From NCBI GenBank assembly GCA_903844815.1, contig CAIMVD010000309.1, positions 1-64,000 on the forward strand: 64,000 bases of DNA, read 5' to 3'. The notes below the pieces were generated by a model, which saw only the letters and a list, made by a program, of their open reading frames with translations, was not told where the DNA came from and made no database searches. The position numbers were made by a program, and so were the translations under genes. Positions 1 through 8,204 of this stretch are shown here, one piece after another (positions within the stretch are counted from its first letter, which is position 1; every line of letters starts with the position of its first letter). This DNA comes from an uncultured Bacteroidota bacterium. Its GTDB lineage: Bacteria; Bacteroidota; Bacteroidia; Bacteroidales; VadinHA17.

Positions 1-211
1 AACTGTTTTATATAGTCTCATGTCGGAACGGGTTATTTTGTGACACGATTTTTTTAATTTTTTTATTAATTATTTTTCATTTTTTTAAGTAATTTTAAAT
101 CAGTTCTTTATAGCAATTCAATTTCCTAATGATAACTTTGGTTGATTTTTATCTTTACCAATGACACAATACGAATTATATCCTTAACCAGGTCCCCCTA
201 ATGTATTGATT
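1..211. other. AT-rich upstream region
   Basis: No gene is visible in this AT-rich stretch before the CHAT-TPR gene. A TAACTTTG match to the Bacteroidetes -7 element lies at 133-140, but I see no TTG at the proper distance upstream, so a promoter here is only possible. Confidence 0.4.
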
Positions 212-3200
212 ATGAAATATCCGGTTCTTGGCTTGCTTTTAGGTTTGCTGTTTATGAACGGATTTATCCTATTTGCTTCCGGCAATGATCTTAGTGTAAA
301 CTCTCCTGGTGTACCAGAAGGAGGGATGATCGAAACAAGGTTCCTCGATGAAAAGGACGAAGAATTGAAAAGGCTCAATCAATCATTGCAGTCACTTCTT
401 TCCAAAAGATTAATTGACAGCAGCAGACCCGTTGCCGGCAATATTTTACATCTGATTGATCAGGGTAAGAACTATGATTCCCGGGTGCTTTCTGACTCAT
501 ATTATCTTACGGGTGTTTTTTACCTGCTTGAGGAGGATTATTCTAAATCAATCAGATTTTTAGATCTGTTTGTTATCTTAAAGGAAAAAAGACAGGAGTC
601 CGATGAATCAATGTCCAAAGCACTCTTCAACATTGGACTGGCAAATTTCGAACTAGGAAATTTCTATAATAGTAAGGATTATTCTATTAGGGCCCTGGAA
701 CTGGAGAAAAACTTTTTCGGAGAGTCTAGCCCGAAATTAATTACTGCATATGCCAGCATTATTATTTCCTGTATTGAGCTTCAGGAATATGAAATGGCAA
801 TAAATTATTCAAATATTGCATTATCAATATCGGATAATAATCCTGGTTCGACTGCTGATAATCTACTTGCGGATCTTTATTATAACCTTGGGGTTTGTTT
901 CTGCAGGCTTGTTGATTTCTCCAATGCTAAAATTTATCTGGATAAATCAGAATCCATTTATATCAAAAGCAAACTGGCCATTGGAAGCAACTATTATAAC
1001 CTGTTGAATAGTCAGGCCGTTACCTATGGTGCATTGGGCCTCACCGAAGACTCATACAAGTATTATGAAAAGGGAATTTCACTGGCGGTTTCGGCTAACT
1101 TTCCGGAAGCATATAATCTCGTGAACAGTTATGCTCTGGATCTGGGCCAGAATGGCAGACTAAACAAAGGGGAATCACTTCTGGTTAATGCCCTTCAAAT
1201 GGCCAGAACCGATCAGGGACCAAACTCCCATACTTACATTGAGGTTCTGAAAAACTATGCGGATTATTTAAGGGAATTTAAGATCGACAATAAGAAATCT
1301 CTTGGGTTGTATGAAAAATGCATCGAATATCTGGATCAAAATCCTCATGATTTTTTATTGAAAGCCCCCGTAGGGATAGGATATGCCCTATCACTTAATG
1401 AAGCAGGTGATCATATTAAGGCTCTATCAATAATTCAGTCACTTCTTTTTTCCGGATCTGGAGAAGACAATTTTACTGAAATAAATAATTCCTGGGGCAA
1501 ATATGATAATCCTGAACTTGCAAATATCAAGCCTGATAAGAAATCGCTGAATATACTGAGAACCAAATATGTAATATTACAGGCTATTTGCAGGGTTTCG
1601 ACAGGCCTGGAAATCTATGCGGCAATCTCAAATACTTCAGAATTAATTGTTTCACTTATCGAAAAAGTCAGGTTGAATATAGGTCAGGAGGAAAGCCGGC
1701 TGATTCTTGGAGATCGCTACAGGGACTCTTATTTTAATGCAATACGAGATCTGAATCTTCTCTTCTCCGTAACTTCGGATGAGATTTACCTGGAGAAGGC
1801 CTTCATCTATTCCGAGAAAAGCAAAGTTGCCGGATTGCTGACTTCGGCAAGAGAAATGAATGCAGGATCTTTAAATATCCCCTCCGCTATTGGTGAAATG
1901 GAGAAAAAGCTTCAACGGGAAATGAATCTTCTCGAGGCACACATAAATGAAGAAGGTTACAATATTGAAATTGATACAGTTTTACTTCGAAAATGGAAAG
2001 AAGACCTTTTTGAGGCCAGCAGGAAAAGAGATTCACTTGTTCATGTTTTCGAAAAGCGATACCCCGGATATTATGCTTTAAAATACAATACAAATGTTGC
2101 TGGCCTTAAGGACATTCCCGGAATTATCGGACGAGATGGAAATTATATCAATTACCTTGCTTCCGATTCAATGCTATATATTTTTGTGGCAAACAGAAAA
2201 AACCTTAAACTTCTTTCTGTGCCTGTGGATTCGGCATTTTTTAACAAAATAAGACAATTCAGGAATTTATTGTCGATGCCAGAGCCCTCAGATAATGCAA
2301 GAGTGCTCTTTAATAAATACCAGTCAGTTGGATATGAGTTGTATAATATACTTATTGAGCCAGCGTGTGAATATCTTATTTCCGACAGGATAATAATATC
2401 ACCCGATAATATTCTTTCTTATCTTCCTTTTGAAGCACTTCCTGCATCTTTATTTAAAGGTGAGGGTATTATGTTTCGGGAAATAGATTTCCTTTTGAAT
2501 AAATTTGATATTTCATATGCTTATTCTGCGACTTTTATGGCGGAGTCCGCAAAGGGGAGTTTCAGTTCGGGATCCGGAAACAGTACGATTGCCTTTGCTC
2601 CGGTATACACGAGAACAATTGATATTCATGATATCATTGCACAACAGAATTCTGCTTCATTCAAACTGGCTGACCTTCCTTTTGCCCGACAAGAGGCAGA
2701 ATATGTGTCACACCTGACAGGAGGTAAATTACTTGAAGGTGAGAAAGCAAAAGAATCGGTCTTTAAAAAAGAAGCTGGCAGGTATGATATAATACATCTG
2801 GCAATGCATACAATGGTAAATGACAGGGACCCGATGCAATCTACCCTGATATTCAGTCCCGAGTCCGCTGATTCCTCTTCTGATGACAGGTATCTTAAAA
2901 CATATGAAGTATATGGAATACCATTGAAAGCCAAAATGGTTGTTCTCAGTTCCTGTAATACAGGATCAGGACTACTCTCTTCCGGAGAAGGGATTCTGAG
3001 TATGGCCAGAGGCTTCATTTATTCCGGCAGTAAATCCGTTGTAATGTCTATGTGGGAAATAGATGACAGGTCCGGTACTGAAATTGTGAAAATGTTCTAT
3101 AGAAACCTAAAAAACGGTGATTCCAAAAGCAGGGCATTAAGGAAAGCCAGGATCGAGTACCTTAAGAAAGCTGATCAGTTAAGATCACATCCTTACTTTT

Positions 3201-3328
3201 GGTCAGCCCTTGTTGTTTATGGTGATAATTCCCCGCTCTTTAATTTACGAAAACAATTGGTTATTTCATTATCCGTTAGCGTATTTGCTTGTATACTTTT
3301 GATTTACTATTTCATGAAACGTAAATAA
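212..3328 (+). CDS. Membrane-anchored TPR-CHAT domain protein (caspase-like)
   Basis: About 1038 aa. An N-terminal hydrophobic signal (KYPVLGLLLGLLFMNGFILF) is followed by many TPR-like helical pairs over roughly residues 60-500, a helical linker, and a C-terminal CHAT domain. The likely catalytic dyad is visible as His in HLAMHT (about residue 860) and Cys in LSSCNTGSG (about residue 913). One transmembrane helix near 1016-1034 ends in KRK, so the protein is probably held in the inner membrane with its bulk in the periplasm. CHAT proteins are caspase-relative peptidases; the TPRs probably bind a partner or substrate. ATG 212 is preferred to the in-frame TTG at 206. The 3' end overlaps the convergent sigma-factor gene by 22 nt. 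The substrate is unknown. Confidence 0.85.
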   Translation: MKYPVLGLLLGLLFMNGFILFASGNDLSVNSPGVPEGGMIETRFLDEKDEELKRLNQSLQSLLSKRLIDSSRPVAGNILHLIDQGKNYDSRVLSDSYYLTGVFYLLEEDYSKSIRFLDLFVILKEKRQESDESMSKALFNIGLANFELGNFYNSKDYSIRALELEKNFFGESSPKLITAYASIIISCIELQEYEMAINYSNIALSISDNNPGSTADNLLADLYYNLGVCFCRLVDFSNAKIYLDKSESIYIKSKLAIGSNYYNLLNSQAVTYGALGLTEDSYKYYEKGISLAVSANFPEAYNLVNSYALDLGQNGRLNKGESLLVNALQMARTDQGPNSHTYIEVLKNYADYLREFKIDNKKSLGLYEKCIEYLDQNPHDFLLKAPVGIGYALSLNEAGDHIKALSIIQSLLFSGSGEDNFTEINNSWGKYDNPELANIKPDKKSLNILRTKYVILQAICRVSTGLEIYAAISNTSELIVSLIEKVRLNIGQEESRLILGDRYRDSYFNAIRDLNLLFSVTSDEIYLEKAFIYSEKSKVAGLLTSAREMNAGSLNIPSAIGEMEKKLQREMNLLEAHINEEGYNIEIDTVLLRKWKEDLFEASRKRDSLVHVFEKRYPGYYALKYNTNVAGLKDIPGIIGRDGNYINYLASDSMLYIFVANRKNLKLLSVPVDSAFFNKIRQFRNLLSMPEPSDNARVLFNKYQSVGYELYNILIEPACEYLISDRIIISPDNILSYLPFEALPASLFKGEGIMFREIDFLLNKFDISYAYSATFMAESAKGSFSSGSGNSTIAFAPVYTRTIDIHDIIAQQNSASFKLADLPFARQEAEYVSHLTGGKLLEGEKAKESVFKKEAGRYDIIHLAMHTMVNDRDPMQSTLIFSPESADSSSDDRYLKTYEVYGIPLKAKMVVLSSCNTGSGLLSSGEGILSMARGFIYSGSKSVVMSMWEIDDRSGTEIVKMFYRNLKNGDSKSRALRKARIEYLKKADQLRSHPYFWSALVVYGDNSPLFNLRKQLVISLSVSVFACILLIYYFMKRK

Positions 3329-3873
3329 TCCTGATATTCACGGTCCTCTTTTACAAGATCAATCAGGGCTTCTTTTGAAAGATATTTTTTCCTTCTTGCA
3401 TAAACTTCATTTTTGAGTCCCATTCTTTCAGCAATTTCCTGATAGGAACATCCCTGAGAAAACAAATTAAGAATTTCCTGTTCATCAGGTTTAAGTTTCA
3501 GAAAAGCCTTGTTTACAATACTTTCAAGAAGAATTGAATGATCTTCTTCAGACTCATCTTCATCAGAAAGGTCAAAAACCAATTCAGTATTTCTTTGTTT
3601 CTTCCTAAGCTGAGCTTGCCATACATTCCTTGCGATGCCGTAAAAATAGCCTTTAAGGTCAGTTGTCAGATCAAGCTGATTTTCTGTAATTTGCTTAAAT
3701 AAGATAATTATTGTGTCCTGAAAAACATCCGAAACGTCATCAACAGAACCGCTATTCTTTAGAACATAATTTTTAATTGATTGCAAGTAATTATCATACA
3801 GCCAGTTAAGAATTTTGTCGTCCTGTTTGCGTACTCCCTCTATTATGTCTTTATCTAAAATCTTTCTAAACAA
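3307..3873 (-). CDS. ECF-type RNA polymerase sigma factor
   Basis: 188 aa with the two-domain ECF layout. Region 2 covers about residues 22-90 (WLYDNYLQSIKNYVL, VFQDTIIILFKQ) and region 4 about 125-170 (LKPDEQEILNLF, SYQEIAERMGL helix-turn-helix). It would direct core RNA polymerase to a small regulon. The start is a TTG at 3873 and no internal Met is available. No anti-sigma gene is adjacent, which is unusual for Bacteroidetes ECF factors paired with FecR. The convergent, overlapping neighbour is the CHAT-TPR protein; a regulatory link is a hypothesis. A -7 element lies just upstream at 3900-3907. Confidence 0.88.
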   Translation of the reverse strand: MFRKILDKDIIEGVRKQDDKILNWLYDNYLQSIKNYVLKNSGSVDDVSDVFQDTIIILFKQITENQLDLTTDLKGYFYGIARNVWQAQLRKKQRNTELVFDLSDEDESEEDHSILLESIVNKAFLKLKPDEQEILNLFSQGCSYQEIAERMGLKNEVYARRKKYLSKEALIDLVKEDREYQDYLRFMK

Positions 3874-3899
3874 TTGATTTGTTTTTTGAAATCAGTGAT

Positions 3900-3907
3900 C
3901 AAATATA
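3900..3907 (-). promoter_or_regulatory. Bacteroidetes -7 element for the sigma-factor gene
   Basis: On the minus strand this reads TATATTTG, an exact TAnnTTTG match, about 27 nt upstream of the TTG start. I found no TTG -33 element at 17-23 nt, so this is only half of a standard promoter. Confidence 0.5.
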
Positions 3908-4174
3908 GTATTTCCCTAAACTAAATTTAGAATATTGATGATCAGTATTTGTTTTTGCTAAACAGTGTAAAAATGAGAATAATATACTTTAACAAACATA
4001 CAATTCAGGATTGTTTTAACAGCGGAATCAAAAAGGGAACTGGATGATAAATTACCTAAAACCCTTTTTGTCGCTAATAAATCTAAAAATCTAAATTTTA
4101 TATGAATCTTTTAAAGTAGTTTTAAAATATAAATATCTTTAGAAGATTAAATCAGAAATTCCCCGGTAAATCTA
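3908..4174. other. Intergenic region, no supported gene
   Basis: AT-rich divergent spacer between the sigma-factor gene and the exporter operon. A 24-codon ORF starting at ATG 3973 lacks a double-glycine leader and was not called. No clear terminator or promoter for the exporter is visible. Confidence 0.5.
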
Positions 4175-6361
4175 ATGTCGTTTCCTTTTGTTCAACAGCC
4201 GGATGCAATGGATTGCGGACCTGCCTGCCTGAAAATGGTGGCACAATTTCACAAAATTAACGTTTCGTTTGAGACGTTAAGGAAAAAGTGCTTTATCACC
4301 CGGGAAGGGGTTTCATTTCTGGGTCTTTCTGAGGCTGCTGATTCACTGGGATTCAGGACGATGGGTGTAAGGATCTCCCTTGAAATGCTTCTGGCTAAAG
4401 TCCCTTTACCCTGTATAATCCATTGGCGACAAAGACATTTTGTGGTTGTTTATAAAATTGAGAAAAATAAAATCTGGGCTGCTGATCCTGCATTTGGCCT
4501 TGTAAAATATTCAATCACGGAATTTACTTCCAATTGGGCTTCATCCAGTGAGGAAGGAAAACCTTCCGGGTTGGTACTTATACTTGAACCAACACCTGAA
4601 CTGCAAGACAAAATAAATGAACCTGATAAGACTAACGGATTTAAATTTCTTTTCAGATATTTTGCACTCTACAGGCGATACTCTTTTCAACTGATACTTG
4701 GCCTGGTAATAGGAAGCTGCATACAGCTCGTTATTCCTTTCCTTACTCAGGCTATCATTGATATTGGTCTGAATAATAATGATATTAGTTTTATTTACCT
4801 AATCCTTTTTGCTCAGATCGCCCTTGTTACCGGGAGGATGTTCGTTGAATTTATCCGAGGCTGGTTGCTGCTTCATATCGGATCGAGAGTAAATGTTTCC
4901 ATAATTTCCGGATTCTTACAGAAACTAATGTCCTTGCCTGTTGCTTTTTTTGATACAAAGCTCACTGGTGACATCCTTCAGCGAATTGAAGATAACAACA
5001 GGATTGAAGAATTTCTGACTTCTGCAAGCCTGAGCATAATCTTCTCTTTTTTTAACCTGCTAATATTCGGGATTGTGCTGGCTGTTTTCAGCTTAAAAAT
5101 TCTTCTGATGTTTCTCACTGGATCTGTTTTATATATCATCTGGGTTTCTCTGTTTATGAAGTCCCGATCGACTATTGATCATCAGAGGTTCAGGAAAATG
5201 TCAGCTTCCGGATCCAAATTAATTAGTATTGTAAACGGCATGCAGGAAATCAAACTTACGCAAAGTGAGTTGAGCATGCGATGGGACTGGGAAAAGCTGC
5301 AGGCCTCCATTTTCGCCTTAAAGGTAAAGGGAATGAGCATATTGCAGTATCAGTCAGCGGGTGCAACCCTGATTAATGAGCTTACCAATATAGTCATTAC
5401 AATTATCTCTGCCACAGCTGTCCTGAAAGGAGATATGACACTTGGTATGATGCTGGCGGTCCAGTTTATTATAGGCCAGTTGAATGTTCCTGTGAGCCAG
5501 ATAATAGGGTTTTTCAGTATGTCGCAGGATGCAAAAATGAGTCTGGACCGGCTTTCCGAGGTACATCATATGGAAAACGAAGAGCCAGATCAAGATATCA
5601 AGATAGGCATACTACCTCAAAAAAGGGATATTAGCATAAGAAACCTGTCATTTCAGTACGAGGGGCCGCGATCTCCTTTCGCACTCAGGGATATAGATCT
5701 GGTGATTGAAGAGGAAAAGGTGACTGCAATTGTTGGCACCAGCGGCAGCGGAAAAACAACATTGTTGAAGTTGCTTCTGAGATTTTATCAGCCTGTTAAG
5801 GGAGAAGTTCTCGTTGGAGATTCACTTTTGTCTGACATAAGCCTGCCATTGTGGAGAGAAAAGGTAGGAGCTGTAATGCAGGACGGATTTATCTTTCCTG
5901 ACACAATTGCAAATAATATAGCACCCGGTCCTGATGAAATTGATACCGGTAAAATGGTAAGGGCCGCAGTTCTTTCTAATCTCAGGCCTCTGATTGATTC
6001 CCTTCCTTCGGGATTCAATACAAAAATCGGAGCAAATGGAAACGGATTAAGCGAGGGCCAAAAACAGAGGCTTCTTATAGCACGTGTAATCTATAAGAAT
6101 CCTGATTTTCTGTTTTTCGATGAAGCAACTAATTCACTTGATGCTAACAATGAAAAGGCAATTGTGGAAAACCTTTCAGATTTTTTCATCGGAAAAACGG
6201 TTATCGTTGTTGCACACAGGCTAAGCACTGTAAAGAATGCTGATAAAATTGTGGTTCTTGATGAAGGAAAAATCATTGAAACCGGCGACCATGATTCCCT
6301 TATCTCAAAGAAGGGAGCCTACTACAATCTTGTAAAAAATCAGCTGGAGCTGGGAAACTAG
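4175..6361 (+). CDS. Peptidase-containing ABC exporter (C39 family)
   Basis: 728 aa, full length for a PCAT/SunT-type bacteriocin exporter. The N-terminal C39 peptidase (about 1-135) keeps its catalytic set: Cys14 in DCGPAC, His near 88 in RHFVVVY, Asp near 104 in ADPAFG. Six membrane helices follow (about 160-440). The C-terminal ATPase has Walker A GTSGSGKTT (about 521), signature LSEGQKQR (about 625), Walker B FLFFDEA (about 645) and H-loop VAHRLST. Such proteins cleave a double-glycine leader from a peptide and export the mature part. The HlyD adaptor gene starts 8 nt downstream, so the two form an operon. No precursor peptide gene is recognisable nearby, so the substrate is unknown. Confidence 0.93.
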   Translation: MSFPFVQQPDAMDCGPACLKMVAQFHKINVSFETLRKKCFITREGVSFLGLSEAADSLGFRTMGVRISLEMLLAKVPLPCIIHWRQRHFVVVYKIEKNKIWAADPAFGLVKYSITEFTSNWASSSEEGKPSGLVLILEPTPELQDKINEPDKTNGFKFLFRYFALYRRYSFQLILGLVIGSCIQLVIPFLTQAIIDIGLNNNDISFIYLILFAQIALVTGRMFVEFIRGWLLLHIGSRVNVSIISGFLQKLMSLPVAFFDTKLTGDILQRIEDNNRIEEFLTSASLSIIFSFFNLLIFGIVLAVFSLKILLMFLTGSVLYIIWVSLFMKSRSTIDHQRFRKMSASGSKLISIVNGMQEIKLTQSELSMRWDWEKLQASIFALKVKGMSILQYQSAGATLINELTNIVITIISATAVLKGDMTLGMMLAVQFIIGQLNVPVSQIIGFFSMSQDAKMSLDRLSEVHHMENEEPDQDIKIGILPQKRDISIRNLSFQYEGPRSPFALRDIDLVIEEEKVTAIVGTSGSGKTTLLKLLLRFYQPVKGEVLVGDSLLSDISLPLWREKVGAVMQDGFIFPDTIANNIAPGPDEIDTGKMVRAAVLSNLRPLIDSLPSGFNTKIGANGNGLSEGQKQRLLIARVIYKNPDFLFFDEATNSLDANNEKAIVENLSDFFIGKTVIVVAHRLSTVKNADKIVVLDEGKIIETGDHDSLISKKGAYYNLVKNQLELGN

Positions 6362-6369
6362 GAGAAAAA

Positions 6370-7659
6370 ATGAAAGACAGGCAATCTGAACTACTGTACT
6401 CCGACCCAATCAGGGAAATAATGGGAAGACCTCCCGGAAGGATACTCCGATGGGGAACTCTTGCAATTTTTTTGGTAATATTCTTTTTCCTTTTTTTTTC
6501 ATGGATGATCAGGTACCCTGAAAAAATCGTCGCCCCGGTTGAAATAACAACGGTGAACCCTCCAGTGACTTTGGTCTCCAAGATATCGGGAAACATAAAA
6601 TTCCTATACGTAAAGGATAAGGAGAATGTATCCGCAGGAAAAGTATTAGCCGTAATGGAAACAACAGCCTCCATGGACCAGATAGGGCTTCTTGAAATGA
6701 TTATCGACACTTTAAAAAATCCATCTTCCTTACTTCCCCGATTATTACCCGTTTTGTCAGAACTGGGTGAAATTCAGGAGTTCTATGGCTTATTCCGGAA
6801 AAACCACACTAACCTTATTAATTACAATTCAAATGACTATTACGGCAGTAAAATAACGTCTCTGACATATGAGATAAAAAAGATAATGGATTACATTGGA
6901 AGGCTTAATGAAAAGGAGAGACTCTATTCAGAGAACCGGGAACTGGAAGCAAATAAATTCAGGAGAGACTCCCTGCTCCAGGCTGAAAACGTTATCTCGG
7001 TAAATGACTTTGAACGGTCAAGGCAATCGTTGATTCGTTTGAACATCGAGCTTCAGCAAGTGAGGCTCGATCAATCAGAAAAGCTCATTGAACTTGCTGA
7101 AAAACAACAACTTCTTAATGACTATCGGATTAACCGTGCAGAAGAGAGAGGTAAGTATTATTCGGTACTGGAAGAATCATTTCTTAATCTGAAGGCACAG
7201 CTTAATATCTGGAAAAACAATTATCTTCTGATTTCACCTGTTGATGGGAAAGTATCATTCACACGGTTCTGGAATTCAAATCAGTCAGTAATGAGAGACG
7301 AACCAGTTTTAAATATAATTCCAAGTGAATCAGGGGATATAATCGGACGCATAAAACTTAATATGGATCGGTCGGGGAAGGTCAGGGCCGGTCAGATGGT
7401 CTTTATTAAACTTAGTGGTTATCCTTATCTTGAGTACGGAATGCTGAAGGGAAAAGTAAGATCAAAATCACTCCTTCCCTCAGACGATACTTACATAATT
7501 GAAGTGAGCATGCCTGTGGAACTTACAACATTATATGGCAAGAAACTGGAATTTGACCAGAAGATGCAGGGTACTGCTGAAATTATTACTGAGGATGTAC
7601 GTCTCCTGCAGAAAATTTTCAACCCTTTCAGATACCTGATTTCGAGGAATAAACGGTAA
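6370..7659 (+). CDS. HlyD-family periplasmic adaptor
   Basis: 429 aa. One membrane helix near residues 28-48 (LAIFLVIFFFLFFSWMI) is followed by a lipoyl/barrel-sandwich half, long coiled-coil hairpin helices (about 130-290), the second lipoyl half (LISPVDGKVSF) and a beta-barrel region near the C terminus. It would join the upstream C39 ABC exporter to an outer-membrane channel in a type I secretion apparatus. No TolC-like gene lies in the window, so an unlinked channel must be assumed. Start ATG 6370 follows GGAGAAAAA. Confidence 0.92.
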   Translation: MKDRQSELLYSDPIREIMGRPPGRILRWGTLAIFLVIFFFLFFSWMIRYPEKIVAPVEITTVNPPVTLVSKISGNIKFLYVKDKENVSAGKVLAVMETTASMDQIGLLEMIIDTLKNPSSLLPRLLPVLSELGEIQEFYGLFRKNHTNLINYNSNDYYGSKITSLTYEIKKIMDYIGRLNEKERLYSENRELEANKFRRDSLLQAENVISVNDFERSRQSLIRLNIELQQVRLDQSEKLIELAEKQQLLNDYRINRAEERGKYYSVLEESFLNLKAQLNIWKNNYLLISPVDGKVSFTRFWNSNQSVMRDEPVLNIIPSESGDIIGRIKLNMDRSGKVRAGQMVFIKLSGYPYLEYGMLKGKVRSKSLLPSDDTYIIEVSMPVELTTLYGKKLEFDQKMQGTAEIITEDVRLLQKIFNPFRYLISRNKR

Positions 7660-7666
7660 TTAAATT

Positions 7667-7852
7667 TTATTTCTTTGAGTAAGGCTCATAATCATCATCC
7701 TTTGACGATGAATTGAAGGCAGAACCAGGAGAAAATGATTTGCCGGGAGTGGCATTTCCTTCTGCTGATTTTTTTTTAGAATACTTTTGGTATAACCTGA
7801 AACCCACAAATATTATAATGAATCCGAAAATAAAAATATCCTTAGTTTCCAT
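7667..7852 (-). CDS. Small single-pass membrane protein
   Basis: 61 aa. One transmembrane helix near residues 5-21 (DIFIFGFIIIFVGFRLY) is followed by a basic segment and a Ser/Gly/Asp-rich tail ending DDDYEPYSKK. The composition is protein-like and the gene fits the gap after the convergent HlyD gene, ending 7 nt from it. The family is not recognised; a possible relation to small inner-membrane proteins that recruit partners through a cytoplasmic tail is speculation. Confidence 0.6.
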   Translation of the reverse strand: METKDIFIFGFIIIFVGFRLYQKYSKKKSAEGNATPGKSFSPGSAFNSSSKDDDYEPYSKK

Positions 7853-8204
7853 ATTATTATAAGTATAATGTAATTTAGCTTGGAATATTCCGGAAAATGG
7901 CCGGAAATCTTTTACAAAGATATAACAAATTCTACTTTGACATATTGGATTTATGCCAGATTTTTCGAATCTGTCAAAGCATAATTAACATCCGGATTAT
8001 TTTCATGACAATAGTGGTAACAGATATTATGATCCTTAAAAAGAGGACGAGAAAGGTTTGTGCAGGTCGATTGTCTGATCCTTACATTTATTTATTCTAA
8101 TTCTTTGAGTTTTAATAAATATTTCAATATTTTCGTAATCTGAAATTTCCATGCGTTTCATGGGAATATATTCTTGTTAAGAGCTGAAATATAAAGGGAT
8201 TGCT
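7853..8204. other. Intergenic region with weak promoter
   Basis: No convincing gene. A 67-codon ORF at 7897-8100 has unlikely composition and was left out. Upstream of the DUF349 gene, TTG at 8105-8107 is followed after 20 nt by TATTTTCG at 8128-8135, a one-mismatch Bacteroidetes promoter. Confidence 0.35.

Noticed and set aside
2626..3018. 130-codon antisense ORF inside the CHAT domain
   Set aside because: Serine-rich shadow of the opposite strand; the CHAT frame is clearly the coding one.
3973..4047. 24-codon ORF as a candidate bacteriocin precursor for the C39 exporter
   Set aside because: No double-glycine cleavage site, no typical leader, and it would be too short for leader plus core.
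7897..8100. 67-codon ORF in the gap before the DUF349 gene
   Set aside because: Composition (Ile/Cys/Arg-rich, no recognisable pattern) looks like translated AT-rich spacer, and no promoter or neighbour supports it.
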